A DNA stretch of 64,000 nucleotides from Siphonodentalium dalli. Its lineage: Eukaryota > Mollusca > Scaphopoda > Gadilida > Siphonodentaliidae. The notes beneath the pieces were generated by a model that saw only the letters and a program-made list of their open reading frames with translations, was not told where the DNA came from and did no database searches. Within the stretch, counting starts at the first letter, position 1, and each line of letters begins with the position of its first letter. The position numbers were made by a program, and so were the translations under genes. The stretch is from the NCBI GenBank assembly GCA_032622095.1, contig CP136063.1:185669956-185733955 (forward strand), read 5' to 3'. Positions 11,180-22,600 of the stretch are shown one piece after another.

Positions 11180-11815
11180 TCCTTTGGCTCACCCTACCGG
11201 TCTCATCCGATCATCAACAAACTTCATATGGAACTTCGGGGTGATCTCTACGTGAGAGCCAACGATTGTTTCCGAAATTCATAACAAAACATGGCCACCA
11301 GCAGCCATTTTGGATTTCAAATTTGAATTCATCTGCACACCTGCAGGCTGCAGCCCTCATTTATTGGAGAAATGTTTTGAAAATTTACAGCATGTTTAGG
11401 CATGTTCACCTCTGGTGGGAGCTATCAAATCTTAGCGATTTTCGATGAAAAGTATGGGCACCGACAGCCATCTTGAAATTTACTCTTTGCATGACTCAAT
11501 CATTTGACACACGCTGCAGACCACACTCTGCAGACCACACTCCTCATCTAATCGCTACAAAACTTCATATGGATCTTCTACGTAACCTCTAGATGCATGG
11601 GAGCCATCGATTATTTCCGACTTTTGTTAGGAAACATGGTCGCGAGCGGCCATCTTCGATTTTACTCTTTTCATGACTAAAATCATTTGGCTGCATGCCA
11701 CATCCCTCATCCAAACTTCATATGGTGCTTTGGGGTGACATCTAGATGGAAGCTGTCCAATTTTTCTGAAAACATGGCTGCCGGGAAAGTGTTTTGTTAA
11801 CCACCACTTAACCAT
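11180..11815 (-). repeat. Tandem repeat of the 'CCAAGATGGC' family, reverse orientation
   Basis: Diverged units of roughly 190 bp read, on the minus strand, as 'aagatggc..ggccatgttt' followed by 'agctcccat' and 'atatgaagttt'. Other arrays of this family, in plus orientation, are at 18280-19500, 38420-39330, 43440-43735 and 49560-52010. Confidence 0.7.
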
Positions 11816-11837
11816 GTGAATTTATTAAACTAGACAA

Positions 11838-12394
11838 ATGGATATCTCTATCTATTATATATTTTGGAAGATCTGTTTGTGTGTGTGTGTCTGTGTGTGT
11901 GTTCGCGACGAACTCGAAAACGGCCGACCCGATTTCGATGAAACTTCGTATGTGAGGGTACTATCGGTCGGGAAGTGGCATAGGCATATTAATTTTCAGA
12001 TCCGATGTCAACTTTTCACGTGCCGAGGTCAAATCTGTTTTTACGCCGTTTTGCGCTAATATATTTCAGTTCGGTGCTCACAAATCGATTCTATATAGCG
12101 CGAATAATAAATTGCCAGTCATAAAATTTGCACGGTTAGAATCTGTGGCGCTTCCTCTTTCCAATGATGTATCACACGCCTGTGTACGTTTAAAGTTTCT
12201 ACCTTAATTATCGGGAAGAACGCAGGACCATGCTTCGCTCATCGAAAAACATTCCGTAAATATATTACGCCGTCAACAGATCGTGACGTGATCGCGTTTA
12301 ACTCTTAACACTTTGAACCCTGACGCCCTACAACGACCGACACCCTGACCCTGGGCTCCTCGTGGGATTTTCCTTTAAATTGTATAGTGCCTTG
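11838..12394. other. Microsatellite and dispersed-repeat piece, no gene
   Basis: A (TG)n run lies at 11876-11902. It is followed by 'cgaactcgaaaacggccgac' and 'ccgatttcgatgaaacttcg', which reads like a dispersed-repeat consensus rather than a gene. Confidence 0.45.
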
Positions 12395-12987
12395 TTGGAA
12401 TGAAACTTTACAGGTTTGCCCCCCCCCATGGATCACTGATCATTATAACATCGGGAGACTTTGCCACGCGGCAGCGTCTTGATAACGGTTGCTAGGCAAC
12501 TACCCCGAATTGACTGGAAAAGGCAATTATAGCATGGTATGTCATAACTCAATGCCAGTGATTGCGTTTTTGATGACGATATTATACCCTAATGTGAAAT
12601 TTGAGATATATCCGACAAGAATTTAAGAGAGATCGAATGAAATGAATTAAATAAGGGTAGCAACGGTTGCTAACCGAGTACCACAAATGAACGGATGACA
12701 CCACTGCACTAACCATTAAGTGGTAGTGTTCCCTTAATTTATTTATACAATATCTAGTCGCATAATGTTGTATATGTTCAAGGGGGGCACATGTTTGAAA
12801 CTGTGCATGTTATGCATGGACCATTCTATCATTAAAATATCAGGAGACTTTGCCACCAAATCTCTCCGTAGTAACGGTTACCAGACAACTACCCGGCATT
12901 AGCAAGAAACTGCAATTATGATGTAGCTATATGTCCTATATGTAACACCACATTTCGCTTAAAACGCATGTTTTTGTCATTCACAAC
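12395..12987. repeat. Two related non-coding segments with 'GGAGACTTTGCCAC'
   Basis: The segment near 12430-12545 and the one near 12815-12925 share GGGAGACTTTGCCAC or AGGAGACTTTGCCAC, an 'acggttgc' or 'acggttac' box, 'caactacccg' and 'gcaattatga/agc'. They look like an old tandem duplication. A palindrome GTTGCTAGGCAAC is at 12488-12500. Confidence 0.55.
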
Positions 12988-14039
12988 CAGGGATGTGGCT
13001 AGAGGGGGGGGGGGGTGTCTCACCCCCCCCCCCCCCCCCCAGCAGAGAGCTATATTTTCAATAGTTGGAAATTTCATACCTGCCACAACGAAATTTTACA
13101 CCAACAATAGGTTGAAAATGTTCTTGTAGTTTGATTATAAAACAATTATTGGGGGAAATTTATTGTTTTTCGACCAATATTTGCATATGTTCCTATTTTT
13201 GGTCAAATTTTTTGACAGAAATGGACATCAGTTGGAAATTTCCAACACTTGGAAAGCTTGTGTCCTGGTCCCTCCCCCGTGGCCAGTCAAAAACTTCTAG
13301 TTAATTTAAGAAAACAATATTGTCATACAATTGGTCAACATTGTCATTGGAATTGTCATCAGTTGGAAATTTTCCAACCTAAGTGGGGGTGTAGGGTTTG
13401 AAATTTCCAACAGTAGGAAGGCTTGAGGCTAGTCTAGATGTTAGGATTTTGCGATTTTCTTGTTCAGATTTCAAAATTTTCGCACACCGGGCCGAACCAT
13501 GGTCGGCCCGGTGTGTCATTGCCCCATCCACATGGCCAATACAAAACTGCTAATTAGTTTAGCAAAACAATATTTTACTACATTTGGTCAAACTTGTAGA
13601 CATAAATGGTCATCAGTTGAAGAATTTTCCAACCTGAGGGGGAGCATGAGGTTTGAAATTTCAAACACTAGGAAAGCTTCAGTTGAGGTCAGTCTAGATG
13701 CTAGGATTTTTCTCACACCGGGCCATTACAACCATGGTCGGCTCGGTGTTTCCTGGTCTGTTGTCGGTAGCTGTGTGCATTTGTCTGGAATTAGATCACT
13801 AGTTGTTTTTTTGGGGCAATTTTCAGGTTAAAATATCTTAATGTTCTCATACTGGGAAAATAGAAGCATGGCTTATGAATATATAGGAAATTAGGCCTGA
13901 GCAAGAGGTACAAGGGGGGGGGGTGCAAATGGAATTATGCAAAAAGTTGTGTTGGTGTGATTCCGACTCAAGGGGGGGGGGGGGGTTGGAAATTCCCAAG
14001 GTGGACACCCCCAGCGGAGACCCTCTAGCCACATCCCTG
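12988..14039. mobile_element. Non-autonomous hAT element with 8-bp target duplication
   Basis: The ends are CAGGGATGTGGCTAGAG and its perfect reverse complement CTCTAGCCACATCCCTG. The flanks are TTCACAAC (12980-12987) and TTCACCAC (14040-14047), an 8-bp duplication with one mismatch, as expected for hAT. The body has G-runs, C-runs, repeated 'agttggaaatttcc' phrases and two palindromes around CCATGGTCGGC (about 13484 and 13715). No transposase is encoded. Related, decayed copies: 20977-21387 and part of 62940-63300. Confidence 0.85.
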
Positions 14040-14047
14040 TTCACCAC

Positions 14048-14395
14048 CTATGTTCTGCGCATGCGCATATATTCCTACCCGATACTATGGCGGGTAGACA
14101 TTCCATATACACACCCTGACCACCGCCGATGTGTGTGAGGCCATTTAAACATTTATTAGTGGGTATATGTCGTGCATAAGTACGCTATAAACCATTCATT
14201 TCGCATTGCGCTGCTCTGCGCATGCGCGAAGAAATCAACTTGATATGCGATCGAGGCCCTTCGCCATATAAATATAATTTGAACAGGCTTTTTATATTTT
14301 ATATATATAACTAGAGCTTAGACGTCGATTTGTTATTGAATCGCATAGCTATAAACAATAAACACGTGGCGGTCGTTATATATAATGGCCGTTTC
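14048..14395. other. No gene recognised
   Basis: AT-rich and palindrome-prone sequence with GCGCATGCGC motifs at about 14057 and 14218. I see nothing coding. Confidence 0.4.
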
Positions 14396-14460
14396 AGCGG
14401 CCGGTATACCGGCCGCTAGGGTATTTGGAGGTTCGCGCAGCGGCCGGTTTTCCGGCCGCT
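14396..14460. repeat. Two GC-rich palindromes in tandem
   Basis: AGCGGCCGGTA/TACCGGCCGCT at 14396-14417 is a perfect 22-bp palindrome. AGCGGCCGG-TTTT-CCGGCCGCT at 14439-14460 is a 9-bp-arm hairpin. They sit in AT-rich surroundings. Confidence 0.85.
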
Positions 14461-14543
14461 GGGGTTCAAAGGGTTAACCGGCCGATGTCGCGTTAACTCA
14501 TCACCGGCCGAGGTATCCGCAAATGACATTGGGCAATATATAT

Positions 14544-14687
14544 ATCTCGGAAACGGGTGGAGCTATCGACTTGAAATTTGGTATGTGAATGTATCTTGCC
14601 CCGGATACCAAGCCCGTGCGACGCCAGCTTCGCGTATGCGCAGACCAGATCTCGGAAACGGGTGGAGCTATCGACTTGAAATTTGGT
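14544..14687 (+). repeat. Exact 39-bp direct repeat
   Basis: The string starting ATCTCGGAAACGGGTGGAGC and ending GAAATTTGGT occurs at 14544-14582 and 14649-14687 without a mismatch. It resembles the consensus of a dispersed repeat more than a gene. Confidence 0.8.
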
Positions 14688-14999
14688 TTTGGAATAGCCC
14701 GGACGAAGTCGGGTCACCTTCTAGTATATATATATATGTCCTTGAATGTTTGGACTTATATCGGACAACACAAAGGGCATGCAGGACGCAACTAGGCTTC
14801 GTTTTCTTCGTCTTTGCCAGAAGTCGAAACGGGACAATTAATGTGTTAAATTAGCCCAATTTATATATAGGTCCGGTATAGTTGAGGGTTGAGCACCCCT
14901 AGCATTCGATAGCCTGGCGGTTCTAAAATATCCGACATTTTTCGGTATGCATCGGTATTAATTGCCTGTTTCAGTATACATGCTTGTTGTCAATAAGCA

Positions 15000-15415
15000 A
15001 TGCTACACATTTGTGATAATGTTGGTAGAATTATGATGAGTGTATTGGGGCTTGGGTCAGAATTATGAGTAGGGTTATTTGACACCCCTATTTTGGCTTG
15101 GGCCAGTTCTATTTGGGCTTGGACCGTTTATATTGGGGGATTGGGTCAGTCTCTGCAGACTTTTTCTTTTTCCGGAACACTAAGCTTATTAGTAGAATCA
15201 CGAGGAGGGTTAATTAACACCCTATTGGGGGGTTGGACAAGCCTCTTCAGACCGTTTCTGATACTAAGTATGCGGTTATTAGTAGAATTATGAGGAGGGT
15301 TAATTGACACCCTATATGGGGCTTGGGCCAGACTTCATACCGTTTCTGCATGTTGCCGGAACACTATAATATATATAAGCTTATTACATGTAGTAGAATT
15401 ATGAGGATGGTTAAT
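15000..15415 (+). repeat. Tandem repeat, unit about 100-110 bp, three to four copies
   Basis: Units repeat 'tagtagaattatgaggaggg', 'ttaattgacaccctat', 'ggggcttgggccag' and 'gccggaacacta'. The copies are degenerate and non-coding. Confidence 0.7.
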
Positions 15416-15421
15416 TATTTA

Positions 15422-15636
15422 CCCTTTCTATATACAACATTGATTCTTCCATGCATCCAGTCATAAAGTATACATTGAAATTGTCTATTATAAACCTGGA
15501 AGGATGTTCAGGAAATATGAGCAAACGGCAGGCAATAGATAATAAGTTCAACAAACGACCTGAACTTATTATGTGAAAAATTCCTAATGGATAAATACAG
15601 TATATAATCGCCAATGAGTATTTAGTATATAATGGG
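15422..15636. mobile_element. TTAA-type MITE, family 2 (CCCTTTCTATACTAAATA), copy 1
   Basis: The left end reads CCCTTTCTATA after TTTA; the right end reads TATAATGGG before TTAA (15637-15640). The inside has 'agataataagttcaacaaac' and 'gaacttattat', the internal stem of this family. Others are at 29865-30115, 33100-33351 and 36742-36971. Confidence 0.65.
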
Positions 15637-15640
15637 TTAA

Positions 15641-16328
15641 CAGCCTTAGGCCCGTTTCAGTGTGACTACAATGTTAACGTTACATGTACTAAGTATATGT
15701 GGTTACTATATCGAGGGTTAACACCCGATATTGGATTTCAGTATATAGAGGCCGTCCAAAATTACACAGTCAACATAATGGTCGCATTTAACGCCAATAA
15801 TACCGACTTCAATATATTCATCGACAGTCCTCTATTCAAATCAATAATGACAAATTCGTGTATGCTTCTTTACAATCAACTAATACCCACACGGCCCAGA
15901 ATAAACAAACTGGCACTACACTTGTACTCGTGTTTGTATCACGGGTATTGCCACCATTGAGTGTGTATCGTTTGTGTTTCTTTCGTTAATTGCCATGATG
16001 GGATTAGATTATCTGGAACTTTGACGGAATTAGCCAGGTGCAAAAGTGCAAGTGACATGTTTGTGACCAAAATTCTTCCGTGTTTATTTGTATTGTTCAT
16101 ACGTGTTGACTGGATTTAAAATGAGAAGATACATATCTGCATGTTATACTGGCCAAGTGAATGGATTACATACCACTTCGCTACTATATAACACACATGG
16201 CGTCACAAACCGCACATGGCTATAAGGGAGAACAACAAAAACAAATAAAGTAAGCAACATTTTGGTCCATGTAGGTCTGTATATTGGCAGCTTTATAAAC
16301 GTTTATACACGGACGAGCTAACGAAGAA
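15641..16328. other. Region upstream of the TRIM exon
   Basis: An 87-codon frame at 15697-15960 has no recognisable similarity and poor start context. No clear TATA box is seen near the TRIM start, so the promoter or an untranslated exon may lie further up. Confidence 0.35.
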
Positions 16329-16988
16329 ATGGACGAGACAGCCTTGCGTTCTGAGCTTACCTGTCCGATTTGCTTGGACATATTCACCGATCCATTGATT
16401 CTTCCGTGCGTTCATACGTTCTGCAAAAGCTGCTTGCAAAGTGTCATCGAGAAAAATTCTCTGGGAGCAGAATTTCAACAGGATCTGGTTTTCAAGAGTT
16501 TCAAGTGTCCTCAATGCCAGCGGATAATTCACGTGAATGAGCGCGGAATTGAATCTGTGCCAAAGAACCATCTTGTGGCTAATATAGTTGCCCTGCTTAA
16601 TAATGGAAACCAGAAAGAAGAAACTAAACCAAATGTTAACAAACAAGACAAAACTCAATGTTCGATTTGCGAAAAATCGTTCCCTTCTTCAACGACGAAA
16701 ATGTGCTTACACTGTTGTGGAAGTTTCTATTGCAAGATGTGCCTAAAGCAGTATCACCCATCCAAGGGTTGCTATAAACGTCATGTTCTTTTGTCAGCCC
16801 AAGACGCGACATGGGCAAAAGACAAAGAAAATTTCTGCAACCTGCATCTTCTGCCTTGTACTGTATTTTGCAAATCTTGCGATCAGCCGATATGTCCTTC
16901 TTGTTGCGTTGTCGGGGCTCACAAAACACACGACGTCAACTTCTATGGCAAAGATGGCAAACCAAAGGAGACCAACATGTCAGACAAG
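16329..16988 (+). CDS. TRIM-family protein, first coding exon: RING, B-box 1 and B-box 2
   Basis: This exon encodes 220 residues with the N-terminal half of a tripartite-motif E3 ubiquitin ligase. The RING (residues 12-63) has the C3HC4 ligands C12, C15, C27, H29, C32, C35, C60 and C63. A B-box 1 follows (C111, C114, C126, C129, C135, C138, H143, H152), with the HPSKG stretch seen in the TRIM subfamily that includes MID1, TRIM36 and TRIM46. B-box 2 comes next (C170, H173, C181, C184, C189, C192, H198, H201). The start has a good context (gaagaaATGG) and the RING begins 11 residues later. The exon ends in phase 0 at AAG|gtaatc (intron from 16989). The frame stays open only 18 codons more, so a splice is likely. 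No coiled coil, NHL, FN3 or SPRY domain was seen downstream. The exon at 19642 is phase-compatible, but it does not look like a usual TRIM C-terminus. Confidence 0.85.
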
Positions 16989-17344
16989 GTAATCCATGCA
17001 TATTCTAATCGCGATAAAGGTCTAATAAGAATATTTTGCTAAAAATTATGATGCGTGGGAAATAAATTAGGTCACTGGATAGATTACCATGCATGCTAAT
17101 ATCAAACCAGTATATGGTGAACTGTCTGGAAAACAATTGGAACACCAGGCTTCGTTTACAGTCACATGGGGGTGTATGTATTATACATGTACGCGTCACC
17201 CGCCCCACCAAAATCCAACACACTGCATGGCATTATAATTGTGCCATGTCTATATACACATTAAGCCCATTTATCTGAGCAATGATTTGTACCGAAACAG
17301 GAACGGATCGATCAGCGAAGGATACCTCTTTCAAATATATTATT

Positions 17345-18060
17345 AAAATTGTTTAAGTCCAGCCTGGAACAAAGGGTGTATAGTAGGGTGGCCCACAAGA
17401 CACCTGGAGGCCGAAACATACACCCCATCCAAAATTGACACCGCCCAGAGGGTAGCAAATAGGGGACCCATGCAATATAGCAGTCCCTTGGCCGATTTAG
17501 ATAAAACAATTAAAGGGGTGTTGTAGGGTGGTCACAAGTCACCCTGAATATACACCCCACCTTGATCAAAAATGGCCACCGTTCAGATGGGTGCAACTAG
17601 TGGACACGTGCCATTTCTCGACCCTTGACCGATTTAGTTCAAACAAAGGGTGTTGTATGGTGCCCCCCTATGTCACCCTAAAGATACACCCCAAATTGAT
17701 CCAAAATTACCACCACCAAGAGGGTGCAAATAGGGGACCCATGGACGCCATTTCGCGCCCCTAACTGAGTTAGGTTAAAGGGTGTTGTAGCCTGTCGGGG
17801 TACTCCCCAGGACACCCTAAACATATATCCCTAGACCAGACACCAGCCCTATAACTTTACTCTGTATCGAGCAAATGTGATGTCATGGAGAGGAACGGAA
17901 AAGGGAGCGGAGCTGCAGGGCTAGACCAGGGGCAAGATTAATACACCCCACCTCCACCCAAAATGGCCACCGCCCAGAGAGGTGCAAATAGGAGACCCAT
18001 GCCATTTCACCGATTTAGGTCATACAAAAGGTGTTGGAGGGTGGCCACCAAGATAATATA
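17345..18060 (+). repeat. Tandem repeat, unit about 130-150 bp, five copies
   Basis: Units carry 'gggtgttgtagggtgg', 'atacaccccacc', 'aaaatggccaccgcccagag', 'gtgcaaataggggacccatg' and 'gaccgatttag'. Starts fall near 17368, 17515, 17646, 17780 and 18027; the fourth has an insertion. The array lies between the TRIM exon and the next exon. Confidence 0.8.
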
Positions 18061-18099
18061 AAATGGTTTTGGGTAGAATTAAAAAAAAAAAGAAAAAAA

Positions 18100-19515
18100 A
18101 AAAGGCACCTAGCTAACATATAACTTTCTTATGAGAAGGTGGACAATTTCGTACTAACTATTCATGCAAATGAAAGTGTCAATGACACTGTAGCTCAACT
18201 TGGAAAGGGAATAATTTCATGTGTCACAGTCAATGGAGTGATTAGGAATGTGGAAAGTTGAAAGGTCTAGTTATATATGCAAAGGGTAAAATCCAAGATG
18301 GCCACTGGCAGCCATGTTTTTTTGCCGAATGACCCCAAAATGACTCATTCCCATTTACATGTCAATGTTAACTTCCACGACAAATTTCATGATGATCAGA
18401 CCAACACTCCGTCCTGTAGTCTGTGCTAATGGAATGAACTTTGAAATCCAAGATGGCTGCTGGTGGCCATGTTTTTTTCCGAATGACCCATCTACATGTC
18501 AATGTTAACAGCCATGACAAATTTGATGAAGATACGACCAACGGTACGACCTGTAGCCTGTGCCAAATTTCATGATGATCAGACAAACAGTATGGCCTGT
18601 AGCCCATGCTAATGTATTGAATTTTGAAATCCAAGATGGTCGCTGGCAGCCATATGACAATGACTCGTTCCCATCTACATCCCGTTGTCAACATCTGTGA
18701 CAAATTTCATGATGATCCGACTAAAGGTACGACCTGTAGCCCGTGCCAAATGATTTAGTCATGCAAAGAGTAAAATCCAAGATAGCTGCTGGCAGCCATG
18801 TTTTTTGACCAAATGACCCCAAAATGACTCGTTCCCATCTACATGTCACTGTTAACATCCATGACAAATTGCATGATGATCAGACAAATAGTATGACCTG
18901 TAGCCTGTGCTAATAGATTGAATTTTGAAATCCAAGATGGCCACTGGTGGCCATGTTTTTTTACTGAAAAGTATGGGAGTAAAATCCAAGATGGCTGCTG
19001 GCAGCCATGTTTTTTTTACCAAATGACCCCAAAATGACTCGTTCCCATCTATATGTCAATGTCAACAGCCATGACAAATTTCATAATAATCTGACCAAAG
19101 GTACGACCTGTAGCCCGCGCCAAAGGATTTAGTCATGCAAAGAGTAAAATCCAAGATGGCTGCTGGCAGCCATGTTTTTTGGCCGAACGACCCCAAAATT
19201 ACTCGTTCCCATCTACATGTCAATATTAACATCCGGGACAAATTTCATGATGATCAGACGAACAGTATGACCTGTAGCCCGTGCTAATGGATTGAATTTT
19301 GAAATCCAAGATGGCCATGTTTTTTTACCGAATGACCCCAAAATGACTCGTTCCCATCTACATGTCAACAGCTGTGACAAATTTCATAATGATCCGACCA
19401 AAGGTACAACCTGTAGCCCGTGCTAAAGGAAATTATTGACAAATCACAAACGCACACACACATGGACGACGGATACCAGGCCATGGCAATAGCTCAAACT
19501 TTACAAAGTAAAGTT
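18100..19515 (+). repeat. Tandem repeat array of the 'CCAAGATGGC' family with leader and tail
   Basis: A leader (18100-18280, 'gaaagtgtcaatgacactgt') is shared with 49440-49550. Then come about seven degenerate units, each with 'aatccaagatggc', 'gccatgttttttt', 'gactcgttcccatctacatg', 'acaaatttcatgatgatc' and 'acctgtagcccgtgc'. The tail (19440-19515) carries 'gacggataccaggccatggc' and a short hairpin 'aactttacaaagtaaagtt'. Confidence 0.8.
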
Positions 19516-19641
19516 GAGCTAAAATGGGAGCCAACGGCTTCCGAGTGGGCTACAATATTTTTTTACACAACACTTATTTTGACTTTGTTCTAAAATTTAC
19601 CCCAGTCAACTTTACTCTTTCAAATGAATCTATATACACAG

Positions 19642-22600
19642 ATCGGACCAGAGCCTGAAGTTGACCCTCCTGCTAACATCACATTGCCAACAATAGCTCG
19701 AATCGCTAGTGCCAGATCTCCGCGGCCACCACCGGAAATACCCGAGCACTCCGATATTCAGAGACCTGCTTCCTCGCGAATGGAAGCGACGCCCGACGCA
19801 GACAGATACTTCAACCAGAGATTACAAGAGCTAGAGACGGAGTTGCGACTGAACACTGATCTCATTGAACAGAGACTGATGAATGGACTCCGAGAGGAGG
19901 AGGAGGAACCCACCCCATCACCACTCATACTGTCCAATGAATATCTGAATCCATATCCCATTCTAAGGTATATGTACTAGTATGTATGGGGCGCCGTTCT
20001 TCTATTTATTACCTATTTTGTGATATCAATAATTCATTTTGTGATATCACAAATTCGAATAAGTGATATCACACAAATTTGAATAAGTGATATCACACAA
20101 AAAGAATATATGATATTACAATTACGCTTTGTTACATAGTACCATGATATACTGTATGTTACTGTAACACATAAAATATCCATTGACACATTAAAGATGA
20201 ACAGTGGAATGAGTGAATGTTTATTTTACAAGACTGTCCCATTCAAGATTCTTTGAAGAGATCAACCATGGTTGGCAAGTGTGATAACAATAACCTGTAT
20301 CAGATAGCAGTGGTTGATTTATGGATGTTACACAAGCAAGTTATTGATAGGCTATATAAAAGAAAATTAGTATTAGTATCACTTTTACATTTCAGGAATA
20401 TTGCCCCAAACAGCCACATTCAGCGAATTAGTCCAAGGCGACGTGTTGTTGATGATTCCTGGTTACTTTCTGAAAGAAGGGTAATTGCTTCATTCCTGTA
20501 GACATTTCCTGTACTTGTTACTGGCTTGCTGCACATTTGTCAGTGTTTTGAAGCATGTTAAGAAAGATGTAGTTTGCCAATTGGAAGAATGGAAAATTCA
20601 ACTACAGTAATGCCCTAAATAATCGACTCCTTAACCACAGCAGAATTATGGGTAACTTTTCAGGATTTAGTTGGAAATATGGCTTGTTGCCATTCATCGG
20701 AAAGCTCTCAGTGAAATATGGCTTGTTGCCAACAAATTAATCGGAAAGCTCTCAGTGAGAGCTTTCCGATGAATGGCAACAAGCCATATTTCCGACTAAA
20801 TCCTGAAAAGTTACCCATAATTCTGCTGTGGTTAAGGAATCGATTATTTAGGGCATTACTGTATTATTGGCCATGTTTAGTGTTCATGCTTTCTTTATAA
20901 TACTGAATGTATAATGCAAACTATCTGGCTGAATTATTTGTGCTTCACTCTTAACTTGTAATGCTATAATATATACCAGGGACCTGGTGATGGGGGGGGG
21001 GGGTGGAAATGTCATGCCTGACACAGCATTTGTTGGATATTTCAGGCCAGGAGTAGGTTGTTCTGATGGTTTGCTATTACAACCAGTATTTAGTGTGAAA
21101 CTTATTATTTTTAGATGAAAAGTCAAAAAAAATCCTACTTTCCATCAATTCTTTGAACTGTAATGGCTATTAGTTGGAAATCTTCACCCATATGTGGGGG
21201 TGTTAGGTTGGAAATTTCCAACAGTTAGATTAGAAAGCTTGAGGTACCAATTGGTGTGCAACAAATATAATTTCCATGACCTCTAAATTTAAGTCTGGTT
21301 TAAGTGTGTGGGGGGGGGGGGGGGGGGGTGCAGTTGGAAATTCCAAGTTGGATACCCTCCCAATGGAGACCCTCTAGCTATGTCCTGGCATAATCCATTT
21401 TGACATATTCATATTTTAGAACACACTCTCGCTTATTGTCCCCAGCCGTTATGAATGGCCTAAATTATCGCTACATATGTTAAATAGAATATACAACATG
21501 ACATGAAAAGAATTTTAAGTTTTAAACTTCTTAATATATCTCACAGGGAACAAGGCAGAACACTGTGCCGAGAAGGACAGGTGATACTAACAGAGTGGTG
21601 CTGCAACCAAGTCCCCAACCAACAGGTGAGGCATTGGTGTCAAGAGGTTATCAGGTCTGGCACATGTGCTACATCATGTCATGAAGCTCCACTGTAGGTA
21701 TACGCCCGTATAGATCATACTCCAAAGTTAAAAACTTGGGAACTTTTTGACGTTGTGACAGGGAAGTTTATATAATTAAAAAAACAGTGCAGGTAATTAA
21801 TTTCTCAGTTATTATAAATACCTGTTCCTTAATGATGTGTTTCACTGTAGTTGGAGGTCCCAACTCGAAAATGCATGATTCAAGTGACTTTGTGAGAGAT
21901 ATTGCTTTGTGTCGCTTACAATCATGGAATTTTTTCCAGGTAATTAAATCAATGTTTATTGCGATACCGACTCACAAAAAAAAAATGCAATATCAAGCTG
22001 GGACCCCCCCCTATTGTGAAGTAGATTATTGAGTAATAAGTATTAACAAAGAAATATATTCCCTGCCTTGTTTGATCAATGTTATAAAGTTTCCTGTCAG
22101 AATGAGTCAGAACATCAAAAAGTTGTCAGATTTTGTACTGGTGAAATAATTATGATATCTACGGGCATAGTCAGAGTAGAGATTCATGGCATGATCTAGC
22201 TCATTTACAAATCTGACTTTATAGTCCAATTTGTGCATAATCATCAGATTTTAATTTTTATGACAACGACTTAGAGCATAAAAGCAGGAAATATTTCACA
22301 AGCTCGATCTTCTATCCTCTGATGTGTTTTCTGCATGTAGTGGCTGGAGACTGAAAGCCCGATTACACCTTTAATATTTCCTGTGCTATCACAGTTTAAC
22401 ACAAAGGAGTGTTTAGAGAAGTCTGTTCCATTGAATCTGTTATGCGTTGGCAACTTGGCGTGTTGCATTGAAATTGGGAAAAAGGCAATAGCACCAATGC
22501 AGTTAGAAGGCTGTAATGTGTACATTGTGTTGTATCTGGGAATGCATGCATGACTTCAAGTAGGCTTTGTTTGTGAAAGAAAGGAAATATTACTTGTCTA

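Noticed and set aside
22271-22525. 84-codon minus-strand frame as a gene
   Set aside because: No recognisable domain or splice context; it lies in an intron of the plus-strand gene next to a MITE.
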